Positions 7,946 through 19,987 of a DNA stretch of 64,000 nt are shown one piece after another. Below the pieces are notes generated by a model. That model did no database searches, was not told where the DNA came from, and saw only the letters and a list, made by a program, of their open reading frames with translations. The stretch is from Microbacterium sp. No. 7 (lineage in GTDB: Bacteria > Actinomycetota > Actinomycetes > Actinomycetales > Microbacteriaceae): NCBI RefSeq assembly GCF_001314225.1, contig NZ_CP012697.1, positions 4,216,001 through 4,280,000 of the forward strand, in the 5' to 3' direction. The translations under genes and the position numbers were made by a program. Numbering within the stretch: the stretch's first letter is position 1; each line of letters starts with the position of its first letter.

Positions 7946-8941
7946 GTGAAGGCCTACGCCTGCCGCGCGTGCGGCAACCCCCTGTACTTCGAGAACTCCG
8001 TCTGCGTCGGATGCGGCACCGGCCTCGGCTACTCGCGCGGCGAGCGCGACATCGTGCCGGTCGACGAGCGCGGCGTGTACGTGGATGCCGCGGGCTGGAT
8101 CTGGCACGTCTGCCGCAACCTCAACCTGTCGGGCTGCACGTGGCTCGCGCCGCTGGAGGGCGGGCAGTGCGCGGCGTGCGACCTCACCCGAACGCGTCCC
8201 AACGACGCCGACGCGGCCGGCATCGCGAACTATCCGCTCGCGGAGCGCGCGAAGCGGCACCTCGTGGCCGAGCTCGACGCGCTCGGCTTCCCGGTCGTGG
8301 GCAAGGTCGACGACCCGGTGAACGGCCTGTGCTTCGACCTGCTCTCGTCGACGCAGCAGCAGGTGATGATCGCGCACGCCGACGGCGTCATCACGATCGA
8401 CCTCGCCGAGGCCGACGACGCGCATCGCGAGCACGTGCGCGCGCAGCTCGACGAGGCCTACCGCACGATGCTCGGGCACTTCCGCCACGAGGTCGGCCAC
8501 TACTTCGAATGGCAGCTGGTCGAGGGCGGCGACGCCGACGTGCTGGCGCGGGCCCGCGAGCTGTTCGGCGACGAGACCGTCGACTACCAGCAGACCGTGC
8601 AGCGCCACTACGACGAGGGCCCGCCCGCCGACTGGCCGTCGTCGTACATCTCGTCGTACGCGACGATGCATCCCTACGAGGACTTCGCCGAGACGTGGGC
8701 GCACTACCTGCACATCTGCGACACCGTCGAGACCGCCGTCGAGTACGGTCTCGTGCGCGCCGCCGACCTGCTCGGCCGCGAGCGCTTCCGCGACCTCGTC
8801 ACGGGCGTGTGGATGCCGCTGTCCACCGCCCTCAACCTCGTGAACCGCTCGATGGGCAACGACGACCTCTACCCCTTCGTCATCGCCGACCCCGTGCTCG
8901 ACAAGCTCGACTTCGTCGCCTCGCTCCGCCCCGCCGCCTGA
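7946..8941 (+). CDS. Zinc-ribbon putative zinc metallopeptidase
   Basis: 331 residues. An N-terminal zinc ribbon uses Cys6, Cys9, Cys20 and Cys23, with further Cys pairs near residues 54-80 (HVCRNLNLSGC, GQCAACD). The catalytic HEVGH motif (HExxH) lies in FRHEVGHYFEW near residue 181. A downstream glutamate, probably in PYEDFAETWAHY near 245-255, would be the third ligand of a gluzincin-like site. This matches the zinc-ribbon plus Peptidase_Mx family (DUF2248 type), known from genomes but without an assigned substrate. GTG at 7946 has GAAAGGA upstream. No signal peptide is present, so it is expected in the cytoplasm. It stands alone, divergent from the beta-lactamase-fold gene. Confidence 0.85.
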   Translation: MKAYACRACGNPLYFENSVCVGCGTGLGYSRGERDIVPVDERGVYVDAAGWIWHVCRNLNLSGCTWLAPLEGGQCAACDLTRTRPNDADAAGIANYPLAERAKRHLVAELDALGFPVVGKVDDPVNGLCFDLLSSTQQQVMIAHADGVITIDLAEADDAHREHVRAQLDEAYRTMLGHFRHEVGHYFEWQLVEGGDADVLARARELFGDETVDYQQTVQRHYDEGPPADWPSSYISSYATMHPYEDFAETWAHYLHICDTVETAVEYGLVRAADLLGRERFRDLVTGVWMPLSTALNLVNRSMGNDDLYPFVIADPVLDKLDFVASLRPAA

Positions 8942-9001
8942 GCCCCACCCTCGCTGACGCCCCGCCCCGCGAGCCGAGCGCCCCGGTCCCCACCCCTCCA
9001 T

Positions 9002-9134
9002 TTCAACCGCGGCAAACGGCGGGTGCGCGCCGCGCCAACGCGCACTTTGCCGCGGTCGAACAGGACGACCTTTCACTCAACCGCGGCGAAGTGTGGGTCA
9101 GGCGCCCGCGCACCCGCCGTTTGCCGCGGTTGAA
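9002..9134. repeat. Two copies of the 60-bp CAACCGCGGC palindrome (copies A and B)
   Basis: Copy A spans 9002-9060 and copy B 9077-9134. Each begins with (T)TCAACCGCGGC and ends with GCCGCGGT(T/C)GA(A). The outer arm of A and the outer arm of B are nearly identical when inverted over more than 25 bp, so A and B may also pair with each other as one larger inverted repeat. This is the same family as the copies at 12,005, 12,080, 13,880, 17,238 and 22,815. Confidence 0.9.
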
Positions 9135-9170
9135 GGGATGTCCAGGCCACCCGTCTCGCACAGAAACGAC

Positions 9171-9203
9171 GGAGGGGCGGATGCCGGTGGCATCCGCCCC
9201 TCC
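9171..9203. terminator. Strong hairpin terminator downstream of clpC
   Basis: A perfect 15-bp stem (9171-9185 with 9189-9203) has a 3-base loop. On the minus strand it is followed by a short T-containing run, so it fits termination of clpC, whose stop is at 9226. It may also work for transcripts arriving from the plus strand. Confidence 0.75.
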
Positions 9204-9225
9204 GGGCGACGGGAACCCCGCGGGC

Positions 9226-11748
<2,523 letters not shown>

Positions 11749-11828
11749 TCGTCGACACTCCTCTGCGCACCGGGTTCTGGTGCTTACGAAAGACGATAAC
11801 GACCGTGGGATGCCGGTATGCCCGTGTT

Positions 11829-11839
11829 CGCCGTCGGCG
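11829..11839 (-). promoter_or_regulatory. Candidate ClgR box upstream of clpC
   Basis: On the minus strand the sequence CGCCGACGGCG fits the actinobacterial ClgR core CGC-Y-N-A-N-R-GCG, followed by AAC. It lies about 80 bp before the clpC start. ClgR is known to activate clp genes in Corynebacterium, Mycobacterium and Streptomyces. The left flank of the published consensus is not matched, so this is a moderate call. Confidence 0.4.
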
Positions 11840-11882
11840 CACCGCCGATGCAGTGGGGGCTGGGGTGGGCGGGCTGCGGGAT

Positions 11883-11947
11883 GCTCGTGTCAGGACGAGA
11901 GCGGGGACCCCGCCGCTTCGCGGGGGCCCGATTGTCCTGACACGAGC
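11883..11947. repeat. 14-bp perfect inverted repeat with GC-rich hairpin core
   Basis: The arms 11883-11896 (GCTCGTGTCAGGAC) and 11934-11947 are exact reverse complements. Between them is a second, smaller stem (CCCCGCCGC-TTC-GCGGGGG-like). It differs from the CAACCGCGGC family and lies between the clpC promoter region and copies C and D of that family. It could be another REP-type element. The whole 11,749-12,217 gap (469 bp) holds no gene. Confidence 0.6.
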
Positions 11948-12004
11948 ACCCCTTCGCCCTTCGCCTCGGCTCTCCCCCTTGCCCTCGCTTCTCCCGCTTC
12001 TTCG

Positions 12005-12139
12005 TCCAACCGCGGCATGTTGTGGGTACAGACGGGGTGGCATCCACACTTTGCCGCGGTTGAGTTCGGCGCCCTGGATTTCAACCGCGGCAATACGTTG
12101 GTGCTGGCGGGGTCGTACCCGCACTTTGCCGCGGTTGAA
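12005..12139. repeat. Two copies of the 60-bp CAACCGCGGC palindrome (copies C and D)
   Basis: Copy C spans 12005-12063 and copy D 12080-12139. Both have CAACCGCGGCA at the left and TTTGCCGCGGTTGA at the right; the central 30 bases differ. Copy D ends 11 bp before the -35 box of the following operon, so a structural effect on that promoter is possible. Confidence 0.9.
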
Positions 12140-12150
12140 GGGGAGGGGGG

Positions 12151-12204
12151 TTGACAGGAGTTGGGGTCAGGCATATCGTTTTTCGATAACAACGAATATC
12201 GATA
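12151..12204 (+). promoter_or_regulatory. Promoter with overlapping TATCG-N5-CGATA operator
   Basis: A consensus -35 TTGACA (12151-12156), a 17-bp spacer and -10 TATCGT (12174-12179) precede the DUF2975 gene. The inverted repeat TATCG-TTTTT-CGATA (12174-12188) covers the -10 box, and a further TATCGATA palindrome is at 12197-12204. AAGGAG follows before the ATG at 12218. Steric repression at this site, most likely by the Cro-like protein encoded third in the same operon, is inferred from geometry. Confidence 0.7.
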
Positions 12205-12217
12205 AGGAGTGGGAGCG

Positions 12218-12862
12218 ATGTCGACGAACGAGAACGGAACGGGAACGGGAACGGGAACGGATGCCACGATGTCGCGCGCCGACGCGAGCGCTTGGTGGTT
12301 CTTCATCGTGATCGGGGCGGCGTTCGCCGTGTGGACCGTCGTGCGGGCCGTGATCCGCATCGCGGAGATCGTGCCGAACAGCGACGTGCGCGTGTTCGCG
12401 CAGTTCCGCGAGACGCTCGCCGAGGCGCCGATCGGCCCGGACGGCGCGCCCGTCGCCGTCGAGCTCCAGACCGCCTACCTGCGCGCACCGGAGCTGCCCG
12501 TGGCATCCGTCGGCGCGCTCGTCATCGAGCAGGTCGTGATCGCCGTGTCGGTCGTGACCACGATCGCGTGCCTGCTGTTCGTCGTGCGCAGCGTGCTGCG
12601 CGGCCGCATGTTCTCGCGTACCAACACGCGCCTCGTGAACACGGCCGGCGCGACGGCCCTCGCGGGCTTCGTGCTCGCGCCGTTCTTCGCCAACATGGGC
12701 GCCAACGGCGCGTTCGCGTGGATCTCCGACCGCACCTTCGACAACGTGCTCATGTCGGTCGACCTCACGCAGCTGTTCGCGGTCGCGTTCGCTGCGGCCC
12801 TGCTGATCGCGACCTTCGCGGTCGGCGAGCGCCTGCAGCGCGACACCGAGGGGCTCGTGTGA
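12218..12862 (+). CDS. DUF2975-family membrane protein
   Basis: 214 residues from ATG 12218, with AAGGAG 8 bases upstream; an in-frame GTG at 12209 is less likely. A Gly-Thr repeat leader (TGTGTGT) precedes four hydrophobic segments at about 26-50, 100-122, 135-160 and 175-200, as in DUF2975 proteins. The C-terminus LQRDTEGLV corresponds to the conserved family tail. Members are typically encoded with a small Cro/C1-type regulator, as here, but their function is unknown. It overlaps the next gene by ATGA, so translation is coupled. The regulated promoter at 12151 drives the three genes. Confidence 0.8.
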   Translation: MSTNENGTGTGTGTDATMSRADASAWWFFIVIGAAFAVWTVVRAVIRIAEIVPNSDVRVFAQFRETLAEAPIGPDGAPVAVELQTAYLRAPELPVASVGALVIEQVVIAVSVVTTIACLLFVVRSVLRGRMFSRTNTRLVNTAGATALAGFVLAPFFANMGANGAFAWISDRTFDNVLMSVDLTQLFAVAFAAALLIATFAVGERLQRDTEGLV

Positions 12863-13626
12863 TGACCGTGTTCCCCGGCTGGCTGTTCACGGTCCTCCTC
12901 CCGATCGTCGTCGCCCTCGCCGTCGCCGTGTTCTTCTTCGTGCGGGCGGCGCGGAAGGCGCGGCGCACGGGCGACCCCTCCCCCGTCGTGTCGGTGACGC
13001 TGTCGGTCTCCGCCGTGGTCGCGGGCGTCAGCGTGATGGCCGCCGTGTCGGCGGCGATCGCCCCCTTCCTGCCGATGGCCTCGGTCAGCGTGCCGACGTG
13101 GGACTTCTGGCCCGCGCTCCCCGAGGGCATCGAGCTCGAGGGGATGACGGCGGAGCGCGTCGGCGGCGGCTTCCGCGAGGCCGCCCTCTTCCTCGACGGG
13201 CTCAGCACGGGTGCTCGCGTCTGCCTCGCGATCGGCGGCGCGCTCGGCTGGCTCGTCCCGGGCGCGATCGCCGCGCTCATCGGGGTGGCGTGCTTCCAGC
13301 TGCTCGCGGGACGCGCGTTCGCGCCCGTCGTGGCGCGCGTGACGATCATCACGGCCGTCGTCGTGCTGGTCGGCGGCATCGCCGCGGGCGTCCTGAACGA
13401 CGTCGGCAGCAGCCTCGCCGCGCAGGAGGCCCTCGCCTGGACCTCGGCCTCCGTGGCGGGCGACCGCCCGGGCGACGCCGAGCTCCTCACGTCGCTCTGG
13501 CCGCGACCGGCCTGGCGCGTGGACGTGCCCGTGTGGCCGATCGGCGCGGGCCTCGGCCTCGCCGCGCTCTCGGCGGTCTTCCGCTACGGCGCCGGCCTGC
13601 AGCGCGACACCGAGGGGCTCGTGTGA
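12862..13626 (+). CDS. Second multi-span membrane protein with DUF2975-like tail
   Basis: 254 residues from ATG 12862, overlapping the previous stop by four bases. Transmembrane stretches are visible at about 6-28, 45-68, 125-160 and 165-190. The last nine residues, LQRDTEGLV, are identical to those of the preceding DUF2975 protein, and much of the underlying DNA is identical too. It is therefore probably a diverged paralogue with an enlarged extracytoplasmic loop (WDFWPALPEGIELEGM region). Function is unknown; by position it is a partner of the DUF2975 protein, and the two may form a hetero-oligomer. Translation is coupled to the downstream regulator by GTGA. Confidence 0.7.
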   Translation: MTVFPGWLFTVLLPIVVALAVAVFFFVRAARKARRTGDPSPVVSVTLSVSAVVAGVSVMAAVSAAIAPFLPMASVSVPTWDFWPALPEGIELEGMTAERVGGGFREAALFLDGLSTGARVCLAIGGALGWLVPGAIAALIGVACFQLLAGRAFAPVVARVTIITAVVVLVGGIAAGVLNDVGSSLAAQEALAWTSASVAGDRPGDAELLTSLWPRPAWRVDVPVWPIGAGLGLAALSAVFRYGAGLQRDTEGLV

Positions 13627-13850
13627 GCCCCGCGGAGGAAGAGGTCACCGGCATCCACTGCCGGCTCGACGAGCTGCTCGCCGAGCGCGGGATGACGCTC
13701 ACGCGGCTGTCGGAGCTGGTCGGCGTCTCGGTCGTGAACCTCTCGGTGCTGAAGAACGACCGCGCCCGCGCCATCCGCTACTCGACGCTCTCGGCCATCT
13801 GCCGCGCCCTCGACTGCGAGGTCGGCGACCTGCTCGTGCGCACCGACTGA
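13623..13850 (+). CDS. Small Cro/C1-type (XRE) DNA-binding protein
   Basis: 75 residues from GTG 13623, overlapping the previous stop by four bases. A compact five-helix HTH is visible: LDELLAERGMTLTRLSELVGV, then SVVNLSVLKND as recognition helix, ending CEVGDLLV. This is the YozG-like group that accompanies DUF2975 proteins. It most likely represses its own operon at TATCG-N5-CGATA over the -10 box. Copy E of the palindrome family follows immediately and may act as terminator. Confidence 0.85.
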   Translation: MSPAEEEVTGIHCRLDELLAERGMTLTRLSELVGVSVVNLSVLKNDRARAIRYSTLSAICRALDCEVGDLLVRTD

Positions 13851-13879
13851 GGCCGCGGTCGAAGGAACGACCTTGATTC

Positions 13880-13936
13880 TCAACCGCGGCAAAGTGCGGA
13901 TGCGGCGACCCTCGACCCGCACTTTGCCGCGGTTGG
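13880..13936. repeat. 60-bp CAACCGCGGC palindrome (copy E) with a solo arm before it
   Basis: TCAACCGCGGCAAAGTGCGG at the left pairs with the reverse complement ending GCCGCGGTTG at 13,936. A lone right arm GCCGCGGTCGAA sits at 13853-13864, directly after the regulator's stop codon, perhaps a remnant of another copy. Confidence 0.88.
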
Positions 13937-14009
13937 GGCAGAGAGGGCAGAGGGGCCAAAGAGCAAGAGAGGGCAAAGAAGAGGAGGGGACCAGCACGGT
14001 CCGCCCGGC

Positions 14010-14661
14010 TCAGCGGGCGGCGAGGGCGTTGCGCACGCGCGCGATGGTCTGGTGGGGGCGGTCGTCGAGGTCGGCACGGGTGACGCGGATGACGCGCCAT
14101 CCCGCGGCCTGCAGGCGCTCGATGCGATCGACGTCCTTGGCCCACTGCCCGGCATCGGTGCGATGGTGGTCGCCCTCGTACTCGATCGCCAGCTTCTGCG
14201 CGAGGTAGGCGAGATCGACCTGCGCGATCCATGCCCCCGTGCTCGACGACATCGAGGTTGACGAGCGGCAGCGGAAGCCCCGCGTCCACGAGGGCGAGGC
14301 GCAATCGCGTCTCCTGCCTCGATCGCGAGCGTGTGCTCACGCGCGGCAGCGCGTCGCGGAGCCGCGCGGCACCCCGGCGACGACCCGCGAGGAGCGCGCT
14401 GCGCAGGTCCTCGACGCTCGCCAGCGGAGGCGGATCGGTATGGTGCAGGGGCTCGCGCACGACGGCATCCGCGGCAGCGACCAGATCGTACGGATCGGTC
14501 AGCACGGCGCCGAGCATCGCCCACGTCGTCGCCGGGCATGTCAGCCGGTAGCCGAGCTCAGGATGCTCGACGACGTGCGCCATGCCGGGCTTCACGCAGT
14601 GCGTGACGATGCCCCGCCCTTCGGGATTGCGGCGAGGACTGAGCACGCAGGCGTCGATCGG
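14010..14661 (-). pseudogene. AbiEi/DUF559-type protein, C-terminal part (split by IS21)
   Basis: This is the 3' part of a gene whose 5' part lies at 16789-17093 beyond the IS element. Reading from 14661, the frame gives IDACVLSPRRNPEGRG, then a central domain (VTHCVKPGMAHVVEHPELGY) and, after a frame change, a Vsr-like DUF559 segment: QKLAIEYEGDHHRTDAGQW, then DRIERLQAAGWRVIRVT. The frame change falls in a run of five C at 14234-14238 (plus strand); removing one C restores EHGAWIAQVDLA. So besides the IS insertion there is a +1 frameshift, or a sequencing slip. Intact relatives combine an AbiEi-like N-terminus with a restriction-endonuclease-like C-terminus and are common in actinobacteria; their function is uncertain. 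Confidence 0.8.
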
Positions 14662-14723
14662 TGTCGGCGGCGCTCGAACTCTGGACGCTTTCGGCGCTCG
14701 AAAAGTGAACGGTTGCGGGCAGT

Positions 14724-16723
<2,000 letters not shown>

Positions 16724-16788
16724 TCTCCAATCGTTGAGTGTCCACTTTTCGAGCGCCGCTATCGATCAGTTCTCAAGCGCCGTCGACA

Positions 16789-17093
16789 ATCGGCCGGCCC
16801 CGCACGACGGCGAACGGCAGGGGCAGGCCCCAGATCACCGCCGCGGTCACGTGACTGAAGAACTCGTCGCCGCCCATTCGCGGCGCGTATCGCCGAGCCC
16901 GTTCGCGCAGGAGGGTCTCGGGTCCCGGTTCCTCGCGGTCGTGAGGAGCGGCCGGCAGGCTTCTCAGACGCACGCCGTGATGCGGACGCTCAAGATCCAT
17001 CGCGCGAAGGCGGGATGCGGGAACACCCGCCGCCCGCGCCTCGGCGGTCGTGAAGAGGTCGCCGAGCGAGGCCGGCAGGGATGTTCGACGCAT
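16789..17093 (-). pseudogene. AbiEi/DUF559-type protein, N-terminal part (split by IS21)
   Basis: The 5' part of the gene at 14010-14661. From ATG 17093 it reads MRRTSLPASLGDLFTTAEA, then RAAGVPASRLRAMDLERPHHGVR, a winged-helix start typical of AbiEi-like antitoxin domains. It continues through LLRERARRYAPRM and a HVTAAVIWGLPLP segment, ending at VVRGRPI where the IS21 end interrupts it. An in-frame ATG at 17138 could extend it by 15 residues, but GGTGGGGA before 17093 favours the shorter start. Without its C-terminal nuclease-like half the gene is expected to be inactive. Confidence 0.8.
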
Positions 17094-17237
17094 GTCCCCA
17101 CCGTCGGGCACCGCATCCCGGCATCCGCGGTTGTCCACAGCTTTTCTGCGCGCACGCGAGAAACTCCCGCCTGTGGACGAGGCGATGCCTCCTCCCCTTC
17201 ACCCCTCCTCAGCCTCCTCCCCTCGCCTCTCCCCCGG

Positions 17238-17296
17238 TTCAACCGCGGCGAAGTGCGGGTGCGAGCCGTCGACACCCGCACTTCGCCGCGGTTGAA
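17238..17296. repeat. 60-bp CAACCGCGGC palindrome (copy F)
   Basis: TTCAACCGCGGCGAAGTGCG at 17238 is answered by a near-perfect reverse complement ending 17296. Where other copies have AAA in the left arm and TTT in the right, this copy has GAA and TTC. It lies between the AbiEi-type remnant and the lipoprotein gene, in a gap (17,094-17,367) otherwise without a gene. Confidence 0.93.
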
Positions 17297-17367
17297 CGGG
17301 CAGAGAGGGAACGAGCAGAGAGGAGACGAGCAAGGACGAGCAGAGAGGAGAGGAGACGGGACGAGGC

Positions 17368-18072
17368 TCAGGACACGGGCAGCGTCACGGGGTCGGCGAA
17401 CTCGGCGCCGCCGCCCGAGAGCGTGAGGGTCGCGGCGTCGTGCGCGACGTCGGCGACGCCGACGAGCGCGACGCGCGGGGCCATGTCCATCGTGCAGGGC
17501 TTCGTGCCGGGGTCGGCGAAGACGACCGAGACCGCGGACGCCGAGGTCTCCTCCACGCTCTCGACGACCGGCGCGCACGACGACGAGCCCCAGGTCAGGA
17601 TCGCGATCAGGTCGTCGCCCGCCCACCCCGCCGACGGCGTGTACTCGGCGACGTCGCCGCCCGCGTACGCGCCGAGCGAGGTCTCGCCGCGCGCGTCTTC
17701 GAGGGTCACGACGAGGTTCAGCGCATCGCCGGCGCTCGCGCCGGCCGGGAGGCCGACGAGGGTGGCGCGCGGCGCGTAGTCGGCCGTGCACACCTCGGCG
17801 TCGGCGGGACGCAGCGAGACCGCGACGCCGCCGTCGGCCTCCAGCTTCACGTCCTCGGCGACGGGGACGCACGACGACGAGCCCCAGGTCACGACCGCGA
17901 CGGAGCGCCCGCCGTCGAGCCACGCGGCCTCGACGTCGATCCCGGCCTCCAGCGGCGGAGCGGGCACGCCCGTGGCCGTGTCGCCGCCGGCACCGGCGGT
18001 TCCCGGGGCGCACGCGGCGAGCAGCAGGGCTCCGAGGGCGAGCGGGACGAGGGCGAGGGCACGACGAGACAT
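17368..18072 (-). CDS. Lipoprotein with two tandem copies of a Cys-containing domain
   Basis: 234 residues from ATG 18072, chosen over 18147 because AAGGAAG lies just upstream and a signal peptide starts there. Type II signal peptide: ALVPLALGALLLAAC with lipobox LAAC and acylated Cys21. The mature part holds two homologous units, about 51-127 and 149-220, each with (V/L)TWGSSSC(V/A)PV and C-T-x-D-x-APR-x-x-LVG. The cysteine pairs Cys68/Cys95 and Cys166/Cys193 have identical 27-residue spacing, so one disulfide per unit is likely. I recognise no named family. It is expected on the outer face of the cytoplasmic membrane. It stands alone; cls lies upstream on the same strand, 88 bp away. Confidence 0.8.
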   Translation of the reverse strand: MSRRALALVPLALGALLLAACAPGTAGAGGDTATGVPAPPLEAGIDVEAAWLDGGRSVAVVTWGSSSCVPVAEDVKLEADGGVAVSLRPADAEVCTADYAPRATLVGLPAGASAGDALNLVVTLEDARGETSLGAYAGGDVAEYTPSAGWAGDDLIAILTWGSSSCAPVVESVEETSASAVSVVFADPGTKPCTMDMAPRVALVGVADVAHDAATLTLSGGGAEFADPVTLPVS

Positions 18073-18160
18073 GGTGGCTTCCTTTCGAGCGGGCGGACGC
18101 TCGTGGCATCCACTCTCTGAGTGTCGGCGGACGGCCGATCGTCTCAACGCCGCCGCCGTC

Positions 18161-19624
18161 TCACTGCAGCGCCGAGGTGAGGCGGGCGAGGTTGTCGAGC
18201 ACGGTCGAGCGCAGCGGCTGCTGCTCCCACTCCTCGAGCGTGAGCTGACGCGACGAGGCGCGGTAGTCGTCCTCGACCTCGCGCAGCTGCGAGACGAACT
18301 CCTCGCCGCGGACCATCATCGAGATCTCCATGTTGAGGCCGAAGGAGCGCATGTCCATGTTGCTGGACCCGATGATCGCGACCTCGTCGTCGACCGTCAT
18401 CGACTTGGAGTGCAGGATGAGCGGACGCTCGTACATCCAGATCTTCACGCCGGCCCGCAGCAGCGCCTCGTAGTAGCTGCGCTGCGCGTGGTAGACCATC
18501 GCCTGGTCGCCCTCCTCCGAGACGAACAGCTCGACCTCGACGCCGCGCTGGCACGCCGTCTGGATCGCGAGCAGCAGCCCCTCCTCGGGCACGAAGTAGG
18601 GGCTCACGATGTTGACGCGCTCCTGCGCCGCGAAGACGAGGCCCATGAACAGCTTGAGGTTGTTCTGGAACTCGAACCCGGGGCCCGACGGCACGATCTG
18701 GCAGTCGAGGTCGCCCGTGCCCGCCGACTCGACGAGCCGCAGGTCCTCGATGATCTCGTCGGTCTCGCTGAACCAGTCCGACGCGAAGACGGCGTTGATG
18801 GATGCCACGACCGGCCCCTCGACGCGCACCATGAGGTCGACCCAGTGCAGACCCCGCTTGATGTTCTTCTTGAGATTGTAGGTGGAGTCGGTGATGTTCT
18901 GCGAGCCGGTGAACCCGACGCGGTCGTCGACGACGAGCAGCTTGCGGTGGTTGCGCAGGTCGGGACGCTGGTACTTGCCCTTCAGCGGCTGCACGGGCAG
19001 CATGAGGTGCCACTGCGCGCCCATGGCGTCGAGCCGCGCGAGCGTCTGCTTGTAGAAGGGCTTGCCCCGGTTGGCCCAGTGGTCGAGCAGCACGCGCACC
19101 GTCACGCCGCGGGCGGCGACCTCTTCGAGCGCACGGAAGAAGTCGTCGGTCGTGCGGTCGGACTGCAGGATGTAGAACTCGACGTGCACGTACTGCCTGG
19201 CCGTGCGGATGGCCGCGGCCATCGCCGCGAGCGACTCCTCGTAGTCGGGGTAGAGGTCGGCGGTGTTGTCGCCCGACAGCGGCATCGCGCCGAGGTTGCG
19301 GTTGAGGTACACGAGCGAGGTGAACCACTGCGGCGCGTTCGGCCGCAGCTCGCCGAAGTCGAGGCCCTCGCTGGTCTCGCGGATGTTGCGGTTGATCAGG
19401 TCCTGCTTCTTGCGGCGCTTGCGCGGCAGGCGGGGGTTTCCGATCAGCAGGAACAGCAGCACGCCGATGTACGGCATGAAGAAGATCGCCAGCAGCCACG
19501 CCATGGCCGCCGTGGGACGCCGGTTGCGCGGCACGATGATGATCGCCAGCACGCGCACCGCCAGATCGACGAGCAGCGCGAGGATGACCCACCACGACCA
19601 TGTCACGTCGATGGTGATGTTCAC
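18161..19624 (-). CDS. cls: Cardiolipin synthase (phospholipase D type)
   Basis: 487 residues. Two N-terminal transmembrane helices (about 10-32 and 38-62) anchor the enzyme. Two HKD motifs follow: HRKLLVVDDRVGFTGSQN near residue 228 and HSKSMTVDDEVAIIGSSN near 407. These form the active site that condenses two phosphatidylglycerol molecules, or CDP-diacylglycerol with phosphatidylglycerol, to cardiolipin. Start GTG 19624 has AGGAGGT upstream. Some actinobacteria use a CDP-alcohol phosphatidyltransferase-type synthase instead, so this could be a second or a general PLD-type transphosphatidylase. A small membrane protein lies 57 bp upstream in the same direction. Confidence 0.88.
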   Translation of the reverse strand: MNITIDVTWSWWVILALLVDLAVRVLAIIIVPRNRRPTAAMAWLLAIFFMPYIGVLLFLLIGNPRLPRKRRKKQDLINRNIRETSEGLDFGELRPNAPQWFTSLVYLNRNLGAMPLSGDNTADLYPDYEESLAAMAAAIRTARQYVHVEFYILQSDRTTDDFFRALEEVAARGVTVRVLLDHWANRGKPFYKQTLARLDAMGAQWHLMLPVQPLKGKYQRPDLRNHRKLLVVDDRVGFTGSQNITDSTYNLKKNIKRGLHWVDLMVRVEGPVVASINAVFASDWFSETDEIIEDLRLVESAGTGDLDCQIVPSGPGFEFQNNLKLFMGLVFAAQERVNIVSPYFVPEEGLLLAIQTACQRGVEVELFVSEEGDQAMVYHAQRSYYEALLRAGVKIWMYERPLILHSKSMTVDDEVAIIGSSNMDMRSFGLNMEISMMVRGEEFVSQLREVEDDYRASSRQLTLEEWEQQPLRSTVLDNLARLTSALQ

Positions 19625-19681
19625 TGCGGGACCTCCTAGACTCGCACGCGCTGAGCCCGCAGCCGGCGCCTCTCGGCGCCG

Positions 19682-19873
19682 CTAGCCGGCGGACGTGTCG
19701 CTCTTCGCGGGCGCCAGCCCGCGCTTGGCACGTTCTTCGGCTTCGATCTTGGCGTACAGACGCCGCTCGGTGCGATCCAGGCGCAGGATGGACCGCAGGA
19801 TGAACACGAACAGGCCGAGCACGACGATGGTCGGAAGCAGCGACCACGCGGCGGCGACCCAGAAGTTGTCCAT
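19682..19873 (-). CDS. Small single-span membrane protein, unknown
   Basis: 63 residues: short polar N-terminus, one hydrophobic helix at about 7-28 (AWSLLPTIVVLGLFVFILRSI), then a charged C-terminal helix (ERRLYAKIEAEERAKRG). It resembles small conserved actinobacterial membrane proteins found near cls, but I cannot name a family. The position, 57 bp before cls on the same strand, suggests co-transcription and perhaps a scaffold or envelope role. Codon use matches the neighbours. Confidence 0.7.
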   Translation of the reverse strand: MDNFWVAAAWSLLPTIVVLGLFVFILRSILRLDRTERRLYAKIEAEERAKRGLAPAKSDTSAG

Positions 19874-19987
19874 GTCTCTATCGTAGGCGGTCGCGCAGAC
19901 TCGTCCCCAGGCGGCCGTTCTCGGAATCTGTCCTCAGATCGCCGGTTTCGGCGGAATCGGCGGATGCCGGGGCACGAGGCTCGACGC

